Shown piece after piece: positions 7,821-16,474 of a DNA stretch of 64,000 nucleotides (positions are counted from its first letter, which is position 1; each line of letters begins with the position of its first letter). Both the position numbers and the translations under genes were made by a program. The notes beneath the pieces were generated by a model that did no database searches, had not been told where the DNA came from, and saw only the letters and a list, made by a program, of their open reading frames with translations. The stretch comes from an uncultured Acetatifactor sp. (GTDB lineage: Bacteria > Bacillota > Clostridia > Lachnospirales > Lachnospiraceae), in the NCBI GenBank assembly GCA_910577235.1, contig CAJTMX010000021.1, positions 5,042-69,041 on the forward strand, in the 5' to 3' direction.

Positions 7821-8821
7821 ACGCTTTCATCCGCCTCCTCCTCTATCAGCTCTCTGACGTACCGGGCCAGATCGCCTCTGGTATACTGCTCGATCTGATC
7901 CGGAAGCTGACGGAACAGCGGCAGACGGCATTTTCTGGTCTTCTCTTTTACGTCCCCGTACTCATACAGGGACAGTATCTGTTCATACTGATCGATCTTG
8001 CACCGAGCCACAGGATCTTCTTTCACCAGCATATAAACCCGGCTGCATTTCCTCAGGATCTCCAGCAATCCCTGCATGTTTTCGGACAGATCCAAAATGA
8101 TATAGTCATATTCGCCGCTTTCTCCGATCTCCCACAACAGCTGCTGCCATTCCTGCGCTGTTATATAGACCAGATGATGTCCCATAAACGCCGGAGCCAC
8201 ATAATCCAGTCGTCCCTTTTTCTGCACCAGAGCTTTCATCCGCGGAATAAATTTGTTGTGCTCCGCCTTCATATAATACAGCAGCGTGGACAGATCTCTG
8301 CCCTTCTCCTCCGGCAACAGCTCGGGCATCCCCGCGTAGTGCTCAAAATTCAGATAAAGCGTCCTGTGCCGCTCTGCCAGGATCTGTCCGTAAGTCAGCG
8401 CAAACGAGGTTTGCAGGCATCTGCGCACAGGAGAGTACATGCCTACGATCCTGGTCTTTTGTCCGTTTCCCAGCCGGGGGTAGAAGGCATCTTCCCTCTC
8501 TGCATACATCTCCAGCAGTTCCCGCCGAACATTCTCCGCGGGCTGATACTTGTCCACGTTTTTGAGGGAAGACCACCTGACAAGGCCGCTCTCATTAAGC
8601 AGCACCGTGACCCCTGTTTCAATGGGCAATTCGGGATAATAAACCGATTCCGCTACCAGCAGCAGGTCGATGTCTTTTAACTTCCCGCCTTCCTCCAGCT
8701 GGGGTATCCCGGTAAAGACCTGTATCTCCCAGGGAAACTCCCTGCTGTTTTGCAGGTAAGCGGACAGCTGCCCCGCATAATCCTCCTCCGGATCGCAGAG
8801 CGCTAATATTTTACGCTCCAA
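7814..8821 (-). CDS. CpaE-like ParA/MinD-family protein with degenerate P-loop
   Basis: First gene of the tad operon. It has an N-terminal receiver-like region and a MinD/ParA-like domain from about residue 125. The expected P-loop position reads MYSPVRRCLQTSFA: the lysine of a deviant Walker A (KGGxGxTT) is missing, while a Walker B-like YIILDLSEN remains. CpaE proteins position the Tad apparatus; this one may bind nucleotide poorly or not at all. I place the start at the TTG at 8821, with GAGAGG 5 nt upstream, giving 335 residues. An ATG at 8881 has no ribosome site. A good promoter lies at 8943-8971. Confidence 0.75.
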   Translation of the reverse strand: MERKILALCDPEEDYAGQLSAYLQNSREFPWEIQVFTGIPQLEEGGKLKDIDLLLVAESVYYPELPIETGVTVLLNESGLVRWSSLKNVDKYQPAENVRRELLEMYAEREDAFYPRLGNGQKTRIVGMYSPVRRCLQTSFALTYGQILAERHRTLYLNFEHYAGMPELLPEEKGRDLSTLLYYMKAEHNKFIPRMKALVQKKGRLDYVAPAFMGHHLVYITAQEWQQLLWEIGESGEYDYIILDLSENMQGLLEILRKCSRVYMLVKEDPVARCKIDQYEQILSLYEYGDVKEKTRKCRLPLFRQLPDQIEQYTRGDLARYVRELIEEEADESVC

Positions 8822-8911
8822 TAACACCTCTCCCTTCCTTGTACATCCTGCATGAAATCGTGGTAAAATTTTGTGAATCACAAATAAACAATAACATGAT
8901 GTTTAGATGAT

Positions 8912-8932
8912 AAGAGACTTGACACGTCTCTT
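8912..8932 (-). promoter_or_regulatory. Stem-loop at the 5' end of the tad leader
   Basis: AAGAGAC and GTCTCTT form a 7-bp perfect stem with a 7-nt loop, starting only a few bases after the expected transcription start of the tad promoter. It could stabilise the 5' end or be a regulator site; there is no U-run, so it is not a typical terminator. Confidence 0.4.
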
Positions 8933-8942
8933 GTTGAATTGC

Positions 8943-8971
8943 ATTATAGACGCTATTTTTATAAATGTCCA
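8943..8971 (-). promoter_or_regulatory. Sigma-A-type promoter of the tad operon
   Basis: On the minus strand TGGACA is followed by a 17-nt spacer and a perfect TATAAT. The -35 matches consensus at five of six bases. It lies about 115 nt before the proposed CpaE-like start, in an AT-rich gap. Confidence 0.75.
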
Positions 8972-9007
8972 TAGCTAAAACAAAGAAAAATCATTTTTGT
9001 GAAAATG

Positions 9008-9277
9008 CTACAACAAATGTAGAACTTGCAGACCGTAAAGTGCCGCAAGCCCGGGAAATCCCAATACCGAGCATGTCAAAACCGTGGCGGGGTTGACGCC
9101 TACCAGCGTGGAATATCCCCTGGATGCCATGGCCAAATTGATAAAAAATATGGCTACCGCTCCCAGCACTCCCCGCAGCAAAAGATTTAACAGCCATTCC
9201 AGCCGGCGTCTCCAGGCCAGCGCCAGCAATATCAGTACACAGATTCCCATGATCAGCAATATGTTGGTTTGATTCAT
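9008..9277 (-). CDS. bofA: BofA-like pro-sigma-K processing regulator
   Basis: An 89-residue protein with two or three hydrophobic segments and the C-terminal motif LGVNPATVLTCSVLGFPGLAAL, matching the BofA signature (NP, then LG(F/I)PG). In Bacillus BofA sits in the forespore outer membrane and holds the SpoIVFB protease inactive until pro-sigma-K is cut; the clostridial role is less certain. Its presence implies an endospore-forming lineage. It is transcribed away from the yaaL-like gene, unlike the co-directional yaaL-bofA order in Bacillus. Confidence 0.85.
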   Translation of the reverse strand: MNQTNILLIMGICVLILLALAWRRRLEWLLNLLLRGVLGAVAIFFINLAMASRGYSTLVGVNPATVLTCSVLGFPGLAALYGLQVLHLL

Positions 9278-9357
9278 TGCAACTCCCCAAGACGCCGTTT
9301 TTATATCTTATGAATGAAATGGAAAAAAAGACCAGCAAAGAAATTTTGCCGGAATAT

Positions 9358-9386
9358 TTTACCAGCCCCAGGGCTATACTTATAAC
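9358..9386 (+). promoter_or_regulatory. Possible promoter of the yaaL-like gene
   Basis: TTTACC, a 17-nt spacer and TATAAC lie about 35 nt before the start codon on the plus strand. The match is moderate. Confidence 0.4.
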
Positions 9387-9419
9387 AACCAAAATTTGCC
9401 AATAATAATGGAGAGCGCT

Positions 9420-9743
9420 ATGAAAACATTTTATAACCAGAGTTATTACAATTCCGATAATATGGACATACACTTTTCCGTGCCGACTCTGCGGGAAGAC
9501 CTGGAAAAAACCCGCATCGCGCTGGAGATCGCGTATGCGGGCTTTGACAATGCCGTTGATCCTGACATGGTGGATTGCTATATTTATGAAATTAACGCGT
9601 TGTTAAAACGATACAAGCATCTGGCTGCCCTCTCCGCAGAGGAGTATGCCTCCGCCGCAGAGGAGACCGTTCCCACCGGGCGCCTGCGGGGATTATACGA
9701 GCATTCCCCTATTCATACTCTGGTCAGCCATGTTCTCGGTTAA
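9420..9743 (+). CDS. DUF2508 (YaaL-like) protein
   Basis: A 107-residue protein. The central segment (LREDLEKTRIALEIAYAGF, then DPDMVDCYIYEI and RYKHLAAL) fits the DUF2508/YaaL family, a small helical protein of unknown function usually encoded near recR and bofA. GGAG is 6 nt before the ATG at 9420; an in-frame ATG at 9396 has no ribosome site. The gene is divergent from bofA, and its last 51 nt overlap the 3' end of fliS on the other strand. Confidence 0.72.
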   Translation: MKTFYNQSYYNSDNMDIHFSVPTLREDLEKTRIALEIAYAGFDNAVDPDMVDCYIYEINALLKRYKHLAALSAEEYASAAEETVPTGRLRGLYEHSPIHTLVSHVLG

Positions 9744-10169
9744 TGTATTCTTGCCATAGGTCAGTCCCGCATATACGGTCTGGGTATTCTTCATAACCGG
9801 ACCTGCCGTGTTCTGAGGAGCAATCTGCCTGTAGGCATCGCACAGCGGAGTAATAATGCCAGCCACCTCCTGCAACAGCTCCGGGTGGCAGCGCGCCTCC
9901 GCCTGGGACAGCCTGCGGACGCAGTACAGATACAGCTGCCGCAGGGCACCGGCGGGTTCATATTGCAGATTCAGAGACTGGAGCAGCTCGCCGATACAGT
10001 TTCTGGCTCTGCGCACATTCTCCCGGTACTCCCCCCGGTCTTCCCGCTCCGCCGCGTCTTTGGCATCGGAAAGGTATTGCAGCGTCATCTCATACAGGAT
10101 CACCGCCATCTCCGTGGGATTGGCCTGGGAGACGCGAAACGTAAACTGCTTTTTGATCTCAGACGTCAT
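9693..10169 (-). CDS. fliS: Flagellar export chaperone FliS
   Basis: A 158-residue mostly helical protein with the FliS pattern: N-terminal NPTEMAVILYEMTLQYLSDA, then a helix pair around NCIGELLQSLNLQYEPAGALRQ. FliS binds the C-terminal D0 region of unexported flagellin and prevents premature polymerisation. A C-terminal extension of about 40 residues contains VYAGLTYGKNTLTEN. It lies 29 nt after the flagellin stop, consistent with co-transcription. Its 3' end overlaps the convergent yaaL-like gene by 51 nt. Confidence 0.85.
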   Translation of the reverse strand: MTSEIKKQFTFRVSQANPTEMAVILYEMTLQYLSDAKDAAEREDRGEYRENVRRARNCIGELLQSLNLQYEPAGALRQLYLYCVRRLSQAEARCHPELLQEVAGIITPLCDAYRQIAPQNTAGPVMKNTQTVYAGLTYGKNTLTENMADQSMNRGMLV

Positions 10170-10198
10170 AAATGTCCTTGCCTCCTGTTCCGTCCCGG

Positions 10199-11374
10199 TT
10201 ACTGCAACAGCTGCAGCACCTGAGAGGGTCTTTCATTGGCCTGCGCCAACATGGAAGTGCCTGCCTGGGTCAATATCTGGTTGGTGGTGTACTGGGTCAT
10301 CTCCTCCGCCATATCCACATCCATCAGACGTGAGTACGCGGCTGTCATACTCTCCTCCGATACGTCCAGACTGTTCACCGTGGACTCAAGCCGGTTTTGA
10401 TACGCGCCCAGCTTACCCCTTACGCCGGAGACGAAACCAATGGCCCCTTCCATCCGGTCTATGGCGTCTTTTGCTCCCTCTATCGTACTTACATCTATTT
10501 TTTCAATCCCCATATTGCGCAGAGAGATGGGGGGAATCTCCACTTCCAGAACCTGCCCTTCGTTGGCTCCGATCTGCAGGCGCATAGGGCCAATGTCGGT
10601 GACCTCTATATCCAGACTGGTTTTGGGCGGAGCCGGCACTATGCCGTTACTCGCATCGTTCAGATCCAGCTTCAGTTCAAAGCCGTTATTTCCCCTAATA
10701 GTCATAAAACCGTTTTCACAAACAATTTCCTCCGTACCCGCCGGAAAGGGAAAGCTGTTTTCGTCTGCGGCTCCACCTGCACCGGTAGCCGTCTTCAGCT
10801 GCACATTAATTGCCGTCTTGAATCCGGTGGGATTGCCGTCTGCATCCAATTCATCCGTAACCTCAAGCGATGTAATCGAATAGACTCCCTGGGGGGTCTT
10901 TTCACCGAAAGAACTTACCTTGATCTTCTCGTCATTGGTATATCCCTTCACATTGAAAGTCCCGTCCAAAAGGTTCTGTCCGTTAAATTGTGTGGTCTTG
11001 GATATGCGCTCGATCTCCTCCTTGAGTTCAACGATCTCCTCCTGAATGATCTCCCTGTCCTCGGTGGTGGTGGTGCCGTTGGCAGCCTTGATCGTCAGTT
11101 CACTGACACGCTGCAGCATGGAGCTGACCTCACTCATGGCACCGTCGGCTATCTCTATGACAGACACTCCGTCATTGGCGTTGTCATTGGCCACTCCCAG
11201 ACCCACAATCTGGGCATTCATTCTCTTTGCCATCGCCAGCCCCGCCGGATTGTCCTTGGCGTGATTGACCTTCAGACCGGTAGAAAGCCGCTCCAGAGAC
11301 GCGGACAGGGCGTTGTCGTTATTTGCCAGCGCATTGTTGGCAAGCATTGCTGATACATTGTAATTGATTCTCAT
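10199..11374 (-). CDS. hag: Flagellin
   Basis: A 391-residue flagellin. The N-terminus MRINYNVSAMLANNAL and C-terminus (LTQAGTSMLAQANERPSQVL) are the conserved D0/D1 regions; ND1 contains LQRVSELTIKAANG and TTQFNGQNLLDG. The central part (about 165-300) is a variable D2-like insertion, shorter than in Salmonella FliC. The start at 11374 has AGGAGG 7 nt upstream; longer frames reaching 11635 have no support. The gene lies between the FliK-like protein and fliS, so the organism is probably motile or carries a secreted flagellin. Confidence 0.95.
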   Translation of the reverse strand: MRINYNVSAMLANNALANNDNALSASLERLSTGLKVNHAKDNPAGLAMAKRMNAQIVGLGVANDNANDGVSVIEIADGAMSEVSSMLQRVSELTIKAANGTTTTEDREIIQEEIVELKEEIERISKTTQFNGQNLLDGTFNVKGYTNDEKIKVSSFGEKTPQGVYSITSLEVTDELDADGNPTGFKTAINVQLKTATGAGGAADENSFPFPAGTEEIVCENGFMTIRGNNGFELKLDLNDASNGIVPAPPKTSLDIEVTDIGPMRLQIGANEGQVLEVEIPPISLRNMGIEKIDVSTIEGAKDAIDRMEGAIGFVSGVRGKLGAYQNRLESTVNSLDVSEESMTAAYSRLMDVDMAEEMTQYTTNQILTQAGTSMLAQANERPSQVLQLLQ

Positions 11375-11438
11375 ATGAATCCTCCTAATATTATTCCGTT
11401 TTGGGTCCTGCCGCCTTGGGGACGTCAGACCTCTGCAC

Positions 11439-14399
11439 TTAGAACGGATTCCTTTCCGCCTGCTTTCCCATCTCCTGAACTGTCCGCAAAAACGCCTTGG
11501 CCACCTTGTACAGGTTTGCCTGCGCAGTGTTTTCCATCGGCTCTGAGCTGTCCCAGGACATGACCGTCTTCCCTGACTCGTTATGTACATATTCCACCTG
11601 GCCAAGCTGCATATCTCCCTCCAGATGGCTATCAAATATATCGGTCAGACGGCGCAGATTCATAACGGTTTCCCGCTGATTTCCCACAAAATAACCATTC
11701 ACAACACCGTCTTTTACCTGAAACTCACCGCTCAGACTTCCCATGCTCCCGCCGGTCAGTTCAATGCGCACCATGCCCTTTTCCTGTTCTCCATGGCATA
11801 TCTGCAAATGCACCGCCGCCAGTTCCCCGTCCAGTTCCATGGGAAAATAGTATTCCTCCGACTGGGCCAGATTTCCCATCAGATGCAGCTGCTTGGTCAT
11901 CAGCTGCAGAGAGCGGACGTCCACCAGGCTGTCCGTATCCTCCGTTATGCTGCGGTATGTCTGCTCCTCTTGAGACGCCTCGGCCTCCCGGTATGCCTCC
12001 CGAAACTTATCCGGGTCCTGTAGACGCTGCCACAGCTGCGCCGGTTTTACTTTACTTTTGCTGTCAGCATTCCAGCGGTCCAGAATCTTGCGGATATGCT
12101 CTTCCATATCCTGGGCGGCCAGTATATTGGCGGCCGTGGGAGTTTCCGCCGCCCGCTCCACTGTTTTGTATGCCTCCTGAGTGCTCTGCGCAGACTCGGC
12201 AAGTTCCCTACGCGCACGGGCGCTTTCCTCTTCCTGCATTGCCGCAGCCTCCTGCTGCTCAGGCTCTGCCGCCTCCTCCAACACTCTGTTCCACTCTTTT
12301 GCATATCCCAGATTGATCTGTTCGTCGATCCGAACCCCCCGGTCCCGCAGACGGGTCAGACTTCCCACCGCGTCATCCACCAGCGTGTTGGTATGACCGG
12401 CCCTTCGGCTCCTGACGGACGACAGCAAGGTGGAAAAATTCATTTCCGCGCCGGTGTTTATCACGTTTCCGATGGCGGCGCTGTCCCCCTTTTCAATCTG
12501 GCGCATCAGGCGATAACAGCCGATAAACGCGCTCTTTTCCTCCGGAGTGATCTCCCCCTTTTTCTCCAGCTTATACAAAAATTGGCTATATCTCTCCGCC
12601 TCCTGCCCGGGGTCCTGCTCCTGATTGTCAAAGTATTCCTGCAGCTGGGGCAGACTCTGTTCCAGCGGATTGACTCCGCCGCGGATCATGCGCAGCACTG
12701 CCCTGGGCGTCATTCTGGTGATGACTTCCTCCACGGTGGCACAGGCCGCCTTGATCTCCTCCACGTGCTCCGGGGTGATCTCCATGCGGTTATAACCCAG
12801 TACCCGCACCGCCCGGCGGTTCTCCTCCGTAGGCTCGTATCCCATATCTCCCAGTATGTCATCCACATTGGCAAACGCCTTGCGGATGCTGTCTCCCATA
12901 TCAGCCCGGGGAGCTGTCCAGATACTCTCATAGCGCTGGCCGGCTTTTTCGTACTGTGCCTGCAGCGCCTTGCCGCTCTGATGGAACTGAGACAGATTCT
13001 GCTCCTGTGGCTCCGCATTCCACAGTGTTTCCTGCCAGCGTCCTATGGTGTCTATGGGCAGCTGCGGCAACTCCGCCGCCACCTGCCAGGCATTCTCCAG
13101 CTCCCTGTAACGCTCCACCGCCTGCTGGTCGGTAAGCTCCGGCTCGGGGAAAAATTCCCGGGCCAACTCCTGCTGGGCCTGTTTTAATGCGGCAATAGTC
13201 TCCTCAATAGGACGGGTGTCTATGGAAAAACCGCTTTCCAGCAATTTCATATTGGTTTCCACGGTCATACGCAGCCGGATTTCCTCCAGCAGTCTGTGAT
13301 CGCTGATGCGCTGCTCGGCGTCGCCGCTTTGATAATAAGCCATCAAGTCGTACGCCTTCTGCCATATGGATCTGGGATCGGCAAGATTGCCCTCCATTGC
13401 TTCGCGGCCGTCCGCGATGGCGGCAGCGGCGGCCCGCGCCGCGTGTTCTTTTTCCACCGGGAAAGTGACTCCCCGTATCTCCATGGTTCTGCGCAGACTG
13501 TCACGGTCCACCTGCAGCCCCCTCTGTATCATCCACTTTGCCGCCTCCCGTTCCTGTTCGCTGCCCTCGCAGCCCAGAGAAGACAGCAGTCTGTCCAGTT
13601 CCTGGGGATCGACTTCCTCCCCATCCTCCTGAGATGTGCCGCCCTCCGGCGGCTCTGCTATGTTGCGGGTCATATAGCCTCTGACCTCGGCCTCGAAATA
13701 CTCTGCCTGCCGCTCCTGCTCGACGGAACAGCCGCTGGACTGAGCCAGATAGTAGCTCTTTATGGTGGCCTCCATGCCGCTGTTAACCATATAATAGCAG
13801 TCGCCGTCATCCGGCGTATCCAACTGCTGCGCCAGATCCAGAGCCTGCAAAACTTTCTCCACATTTTCCGCGGAAAGGGGAATATCCGCCGCGGCAAAGC
13901 TCTCCTGCAAAGCCTGTGCCAGCCCTGCGTCTCCCACTGCCGCCGTCAGGGTGTCCATATCCAGTGTATCGGTATATCCCGCAATATTACATCCGCCCTT
14001 CACCAGCTCTGCCTTGATCTTATCCAGGATCGTCACCGCCTCCCGGGGGTCCATCTCCCGGGGATCGTACCCTTCCCGGGCCATTCTGGCATAATCCTCG
14101 TCAGACATGGTGTGGGACATCACTGTCATCTGATTCTGCATCAGCTGGGCATCCGTCATACCGGCCTGCGCCTGAATGTCCGCCATGGTCTTTCCCTGGG
14201 AGGACGCCGCCTTCTGTCTCCCGTTCCAGCGGCTGCCCAAAGCGTTGCCGGGATGAACGCTGTCCCTCCCGTCCACATAGGCTCCGTAGCCCCGGGAACC
14301 ATAAGCCTGCCGGCGCCGGGTTCCCCGCTGTCTGGGCTGCTCCTGTACCCCCGGTTCACCGGGAGCGTTATGTACTGTCTGATCAAAATTTATCTTCAT
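11439..14399 (-). CDS. Large flagellar-locus protein (DUF6240-like) with FliK-like C-terminus
   Basis: A 986-residue soluble protein with no signal peptide or membrane helix. Residues 1-90 are basic and disordered-looking; a long helical middle follows. The C-terminal region (about 820-970) has the rhythm of a FliK/Flg_hook domain: an LHLQICHG-like strand, MVRIELTGGSMGSLSGEFQ, and then repeated Leu before the end. Its place directly before flagellin and FliS supports a role in flagellar export or hook-length control, which is inference. I recall DUF6240 as the family label for similar Lachnospiraceae proteins. The ATG at 14399 has AAAGGA about 10 nt upstream. A terminator separates it from glgB. 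Confidence 0.6.
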   Translation of the reverse strand: MKINFDQTVHNAPGEPGVQEQPRQRGTRRRQAYGSRGYGAYVDGRDSVHPGNALGSRWNGRQKAASSQGKTMADIQAQAGMTDAQLMQNQMTVMSHTMSDEDYARMAREGYDPREMDPREAVTILDKIKAELVKGGCNIAGYTDTLDMDTLTAAVGDAGLAQALQESFAAADIPLSAENVEKVLQALDLAQQLDTPDDGDCYYMVNSGMEATIKSYYLAQSSGCSVEQERQAEYFEAEVRGYMTRNIAEPPEGGTSQEDGEEVDPQELDRLLSSLGCEGSEQEREAAKWMIQRGLQVDRDSLRRTMEIRGVTFPVEKEHAARAAAAAIADGREAMEGNLADPRSIWQKAYDLMAYYQSGDAEQRISDHRLLEEIRLRMTVETNMKLLESGFSIDTRPIEETIAALKQAQQELAREFFPEPELTDQQAVERYRELENAWQVAAELPQLPIDTIGRWQETLWNAEPQEQNLSQFHQSGKALQAQYEKAGQRYESIWTAPRADMGDSIRKAFANVDDILGDMGYEPTEENRRAVRVLGYNRMEITPEHVEEIKAACATVEEVITRMTPRAVLRMIRGGVNPLEQSLPQLQEYFDNQEQDPGQEAERYSQFLYKLEKKGEITPEEKSAFIGCYRLMRQIEKGDSAAIGNVINTGAEMNFSTLLSSVRSRRAGHTNTLVDDAVGSLTRLRDRGVRIDEQINLGYAKEWNRVLEEAAEPEQQEAAAMQEEESARARRELAESAQSTQEAYKTVERAAETPTAANILAAQDMEEHIRKILDRWNADSKSKVKPAQLWQRLQDPDKFREAYREAEASQEEQTYRSITEDTDSLVDVRSLQLMTKQLHLMGNLAQSEEYYFPMELDGELAAVHLQICHGEQEKGMVRIELTGGSMGSLSGEFQVKDGVVNGYFVGNQRETVMNLRRLTDIFDSHLEGDMQLGQVEYVHNESGKTVMSWDSSEPMENTAQANLYKVAKAFLRTVQEMGKQAERNPF

Positions 14400-14423
14400 A
14401 AAACAGCGGTCCTTTCGGTCAAA

Positions 14424-14453
14424 AATAGGTGAGCGCAGATGCACTCACCTATT
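14424..14453 (-). terminator. Rho-independent terminator after glgB
   Basis: AATAGGTGAG and CTCACCTATT form a 10-bp perfect stem followed on the minus strand by a short T-run. It lies between the glgB stop and the start of the flagellar-locus gene, separating the two transcripts. Confidence 0.75.
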
Positions 14454-14488
14454 ATTTCGGTCAATTTCCGGTTTTCTTAACGGCTGGG

Positions 14489-16432
14489 TCAGAACTGATA
14501 CACCACAGCGGTATAGGGCGGCAGGTCAAAGGAGACGGAATAGTCGTGATAATGACAGGGCTCCGACACGGCCGTAAGCTCCTCCGGAACCGTGTTGCCG
14601 TTGCCTCCGTAACAAGTATCGTCACAGTTTAATACCAGCTTATACTTTTTCTTTTTCGGCACCGGCACCACATAATTCTCCCAGCGCATGGGGGTCATGT
14701 TCATCACAAACAGCAGATTATTTCTGCCGCTCTCGGACTTTCTCACAAATGAGTAGGTACTCCTGTCCGCGTCATCCGCGTTCATCCACTCAAATCCTTT
14801 CCAAGAGTTATCGTTTTCGTACATGCAGGGGTACTTACGATACAATTCCAACAGATCCCGCACATAATGATGCATGCCCAGGTTGTTCTTTTCCTCCAGC
14901 AGGAACCAGTCCAGCTCTCTCTCCTCGCTCCACTCTCTCTCCTGCCCAAAATCCTGTCCCATGAACAGCAATTTTTTGCCGCAGTGGCCAAACATAAAGG
15001 TATAACCCACCCGCAGATTGGCATATTTATCCGCCGGATATCCGGGCATCTTGTTCACCATGGAACACTTCAGATGCACCACCTCATCGTGGGACAGCGG
15101 CAAGATATAGTTCTCGCTCTCATTATAACTCATGGCAAAGGACATGGCATAGTGATTGCCCTTGCGATACAGAGGATCAAGTTTCATATACTCGCAGAAA
15201 TCATGCATCCAGCCCATATTCCATTTGAAGGTAAAGCCCAGACCCTCGCCGCCGATATCTCCCGTCACATTGGGCCACGCGGTAGATTCCTCCGCTATGG
15301 TCAAAAATCCGGGATAGGTTCCGCGGACAACGGAATTCAAATGTTTGAAAAACTCTATAGCCTCCAGGTTCTTGTTGCCGCCAAACTTATTTGGCAGCCA
15401 CTGACCGTCTTTTTTTCCGTAATCCAGATACAGCATGGAGGCCACCGCGTCCACTCTGATCCCGTCCACATGAAATTCCTTAAGCCAAAACAGCGCGTTG
15501 GCGATCAGGAAATTTTTGATCTCGTTTTTACCGTAATTGAAAATCTTTGTCCCCCAGTCGGGATGTTCGCCCAGACGGGGATCGGGATGCTCAAAAATGC
15601 ACTGGCCGTCAAAGCAGCTCAGCCCGTGAGCGTCCATGGCAAAATGGGCAGGCACCCAGTCCAGGATCACGCCGATCTTATTCTTGTGCAGTTTATTGAT
15701 CAGGTACATGAAATCCTTAGGCGCGCCGTAGCGGGAGGTGGGCGCGTAATAGCCGGTCACCTGATAGCCCCAAGAGCCATCGAAAGGATGTTCCGCGATG
15801 CCCATAAGCTCCACATGGGTGTAACGCATCTCCTTGAGATACTCCACAATGCGGTCCGCGAACTCCCTATAGTTGTAAAAACCCTCTTTGGTGCCGTCGG
15901 GATGTTTCATGAAAGAACCCACATGGCATTCGTACACTGCCATGGGCTGCCTTTGCACATCCTTTTGATCCCGCTCCGCCATCCACTTATCATCTTCCCA
16001 GGCAAAACCCGTTAAATCCGTCACTCTGGAGGCCGTCCCCGGACGATACTCCGCATAGTTGGCAAAGGGGTCTGCCTTGTACAGTTTCCGCCCGTCCGGC
16101 GTGGTGATCAGGAACTTGTACATGCAGCCTTCCGCAACGCCCGGCACAAAGAGCTTGTGGATTCCGCCGGGACCCAGTTTTTCCATGGGATGACTCTCCT
16201 CGTTCCAGCCGTTAAACTCCCCTATCACATGGACGCTTGCCGCATTGGGAGCCCAGACTCCGAAATACACGCCCTCCACACCCTCCTGGACAGACAGGTG
16301 AGCGCCCAGTTTTTTGTATATGTCATAATGCGTCCCCTGGGCAAACAGAAACTGATCCGCCTCGGAGATAAATATTTCCTCTTTCTCCTCTTTTTGGACT
16401 TTTGCCTTGGATTTTACTTTCGCTTTTGCCAT
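14489..16432 (-). CDS. glgB: 1,4-alpha-glucan branching enzyme
   Basis: A 647-residue GH13 branching enzyme that introduces alpha-1,6 branches into glycogen. It carries a CBM48-like N-domain (about 45-140), the catalytic barrel with nucleophile Asp328 in GIRVDAV, acid/base Glu381 in IAEEST and HDE at 448-450, and a C-terminal beta domain. A lysine-rich leader of about 20 residues precedes the CBM. No other glycogen gene is next to it. The gene is complete, starts with an ATG, and is followed by a terminator. Confidence 0.95.
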   Translation of the reverse strand: MAKAKVKSKAKVQKEEKEEIFISEADQFLFAQGTHYDIYKKLGAHLSVQEGVEGVYFGVWAPNAASVHVIGEFNGWNEESHPMEKLGPGGIHKLFVPGVAEGCMYKFLITTPDGRKLYKADPFANYAEYRPGTASRVTDLTGFAWEDDKWMAERDQKDVQRQPMAVYECHVGSFMKHPDGTKEGFYNYREFADRIVEYLKEMRYTHVELMGIAEHPFDGSWGYQVTGYYAPTSRYGAPKDFMYLINKLHKNKIGVILDWVPAHFAMDAHGLSCFDGQCIFEHPDPRLGEHPDWGTKIFNYGKNEIKNFLIANALFWLKEFHVDGIRVDAVASMLYLDYGKKDGQWLPNKFGGNKNLEAIEFFKHLNSVVRGTYPGFLTIAEESTAWPNVTGDIGGEGLGFTFKWNMGWMHDFCEYMKLDPLYRKGNHYAMSFAMSYNESENYILPLSHDEVVHLKCSMVNKMPGYPADKYANLRVGYTFMFGHCGKKLLFMGQDFGQEREWSEERELDWFLLEEKNNLGMHHYVRDLLELYRKYPCMYENDNSWKGFEWMNADDADRSTYSFVRKSESGRNNLLFVMNMTPMRWENYVVPVPKKKKYKLVLNCDDTCYGGNGNTVPEELTAVSEPCHYHDYSVSFDLPPYTAVVYQF

Positions 16433-16474
16433 GTCTTACCAAACCTCCCCCTTGCAGACTGATTTATGTAATAC

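Noticed and set aside
8916..8948. Plus-strand TTGACA with a CATTAT box in the tad leader
   Set aside because: No plus-strand gene follows; the boxes coincide with the tad hairpin and the minus-strand -10.
10397..11353. Long plus-strand ORF opposite flagellin
   Set aside because: It mirrors a highly conserved flagellin gene and its protein has no recognisable pattern.
14867..16015. Long plus-strand ORF opposite glgB
   Set aside because: It is antisense to a complete, motif-intact branching enzyme and has a shadow-like composition.
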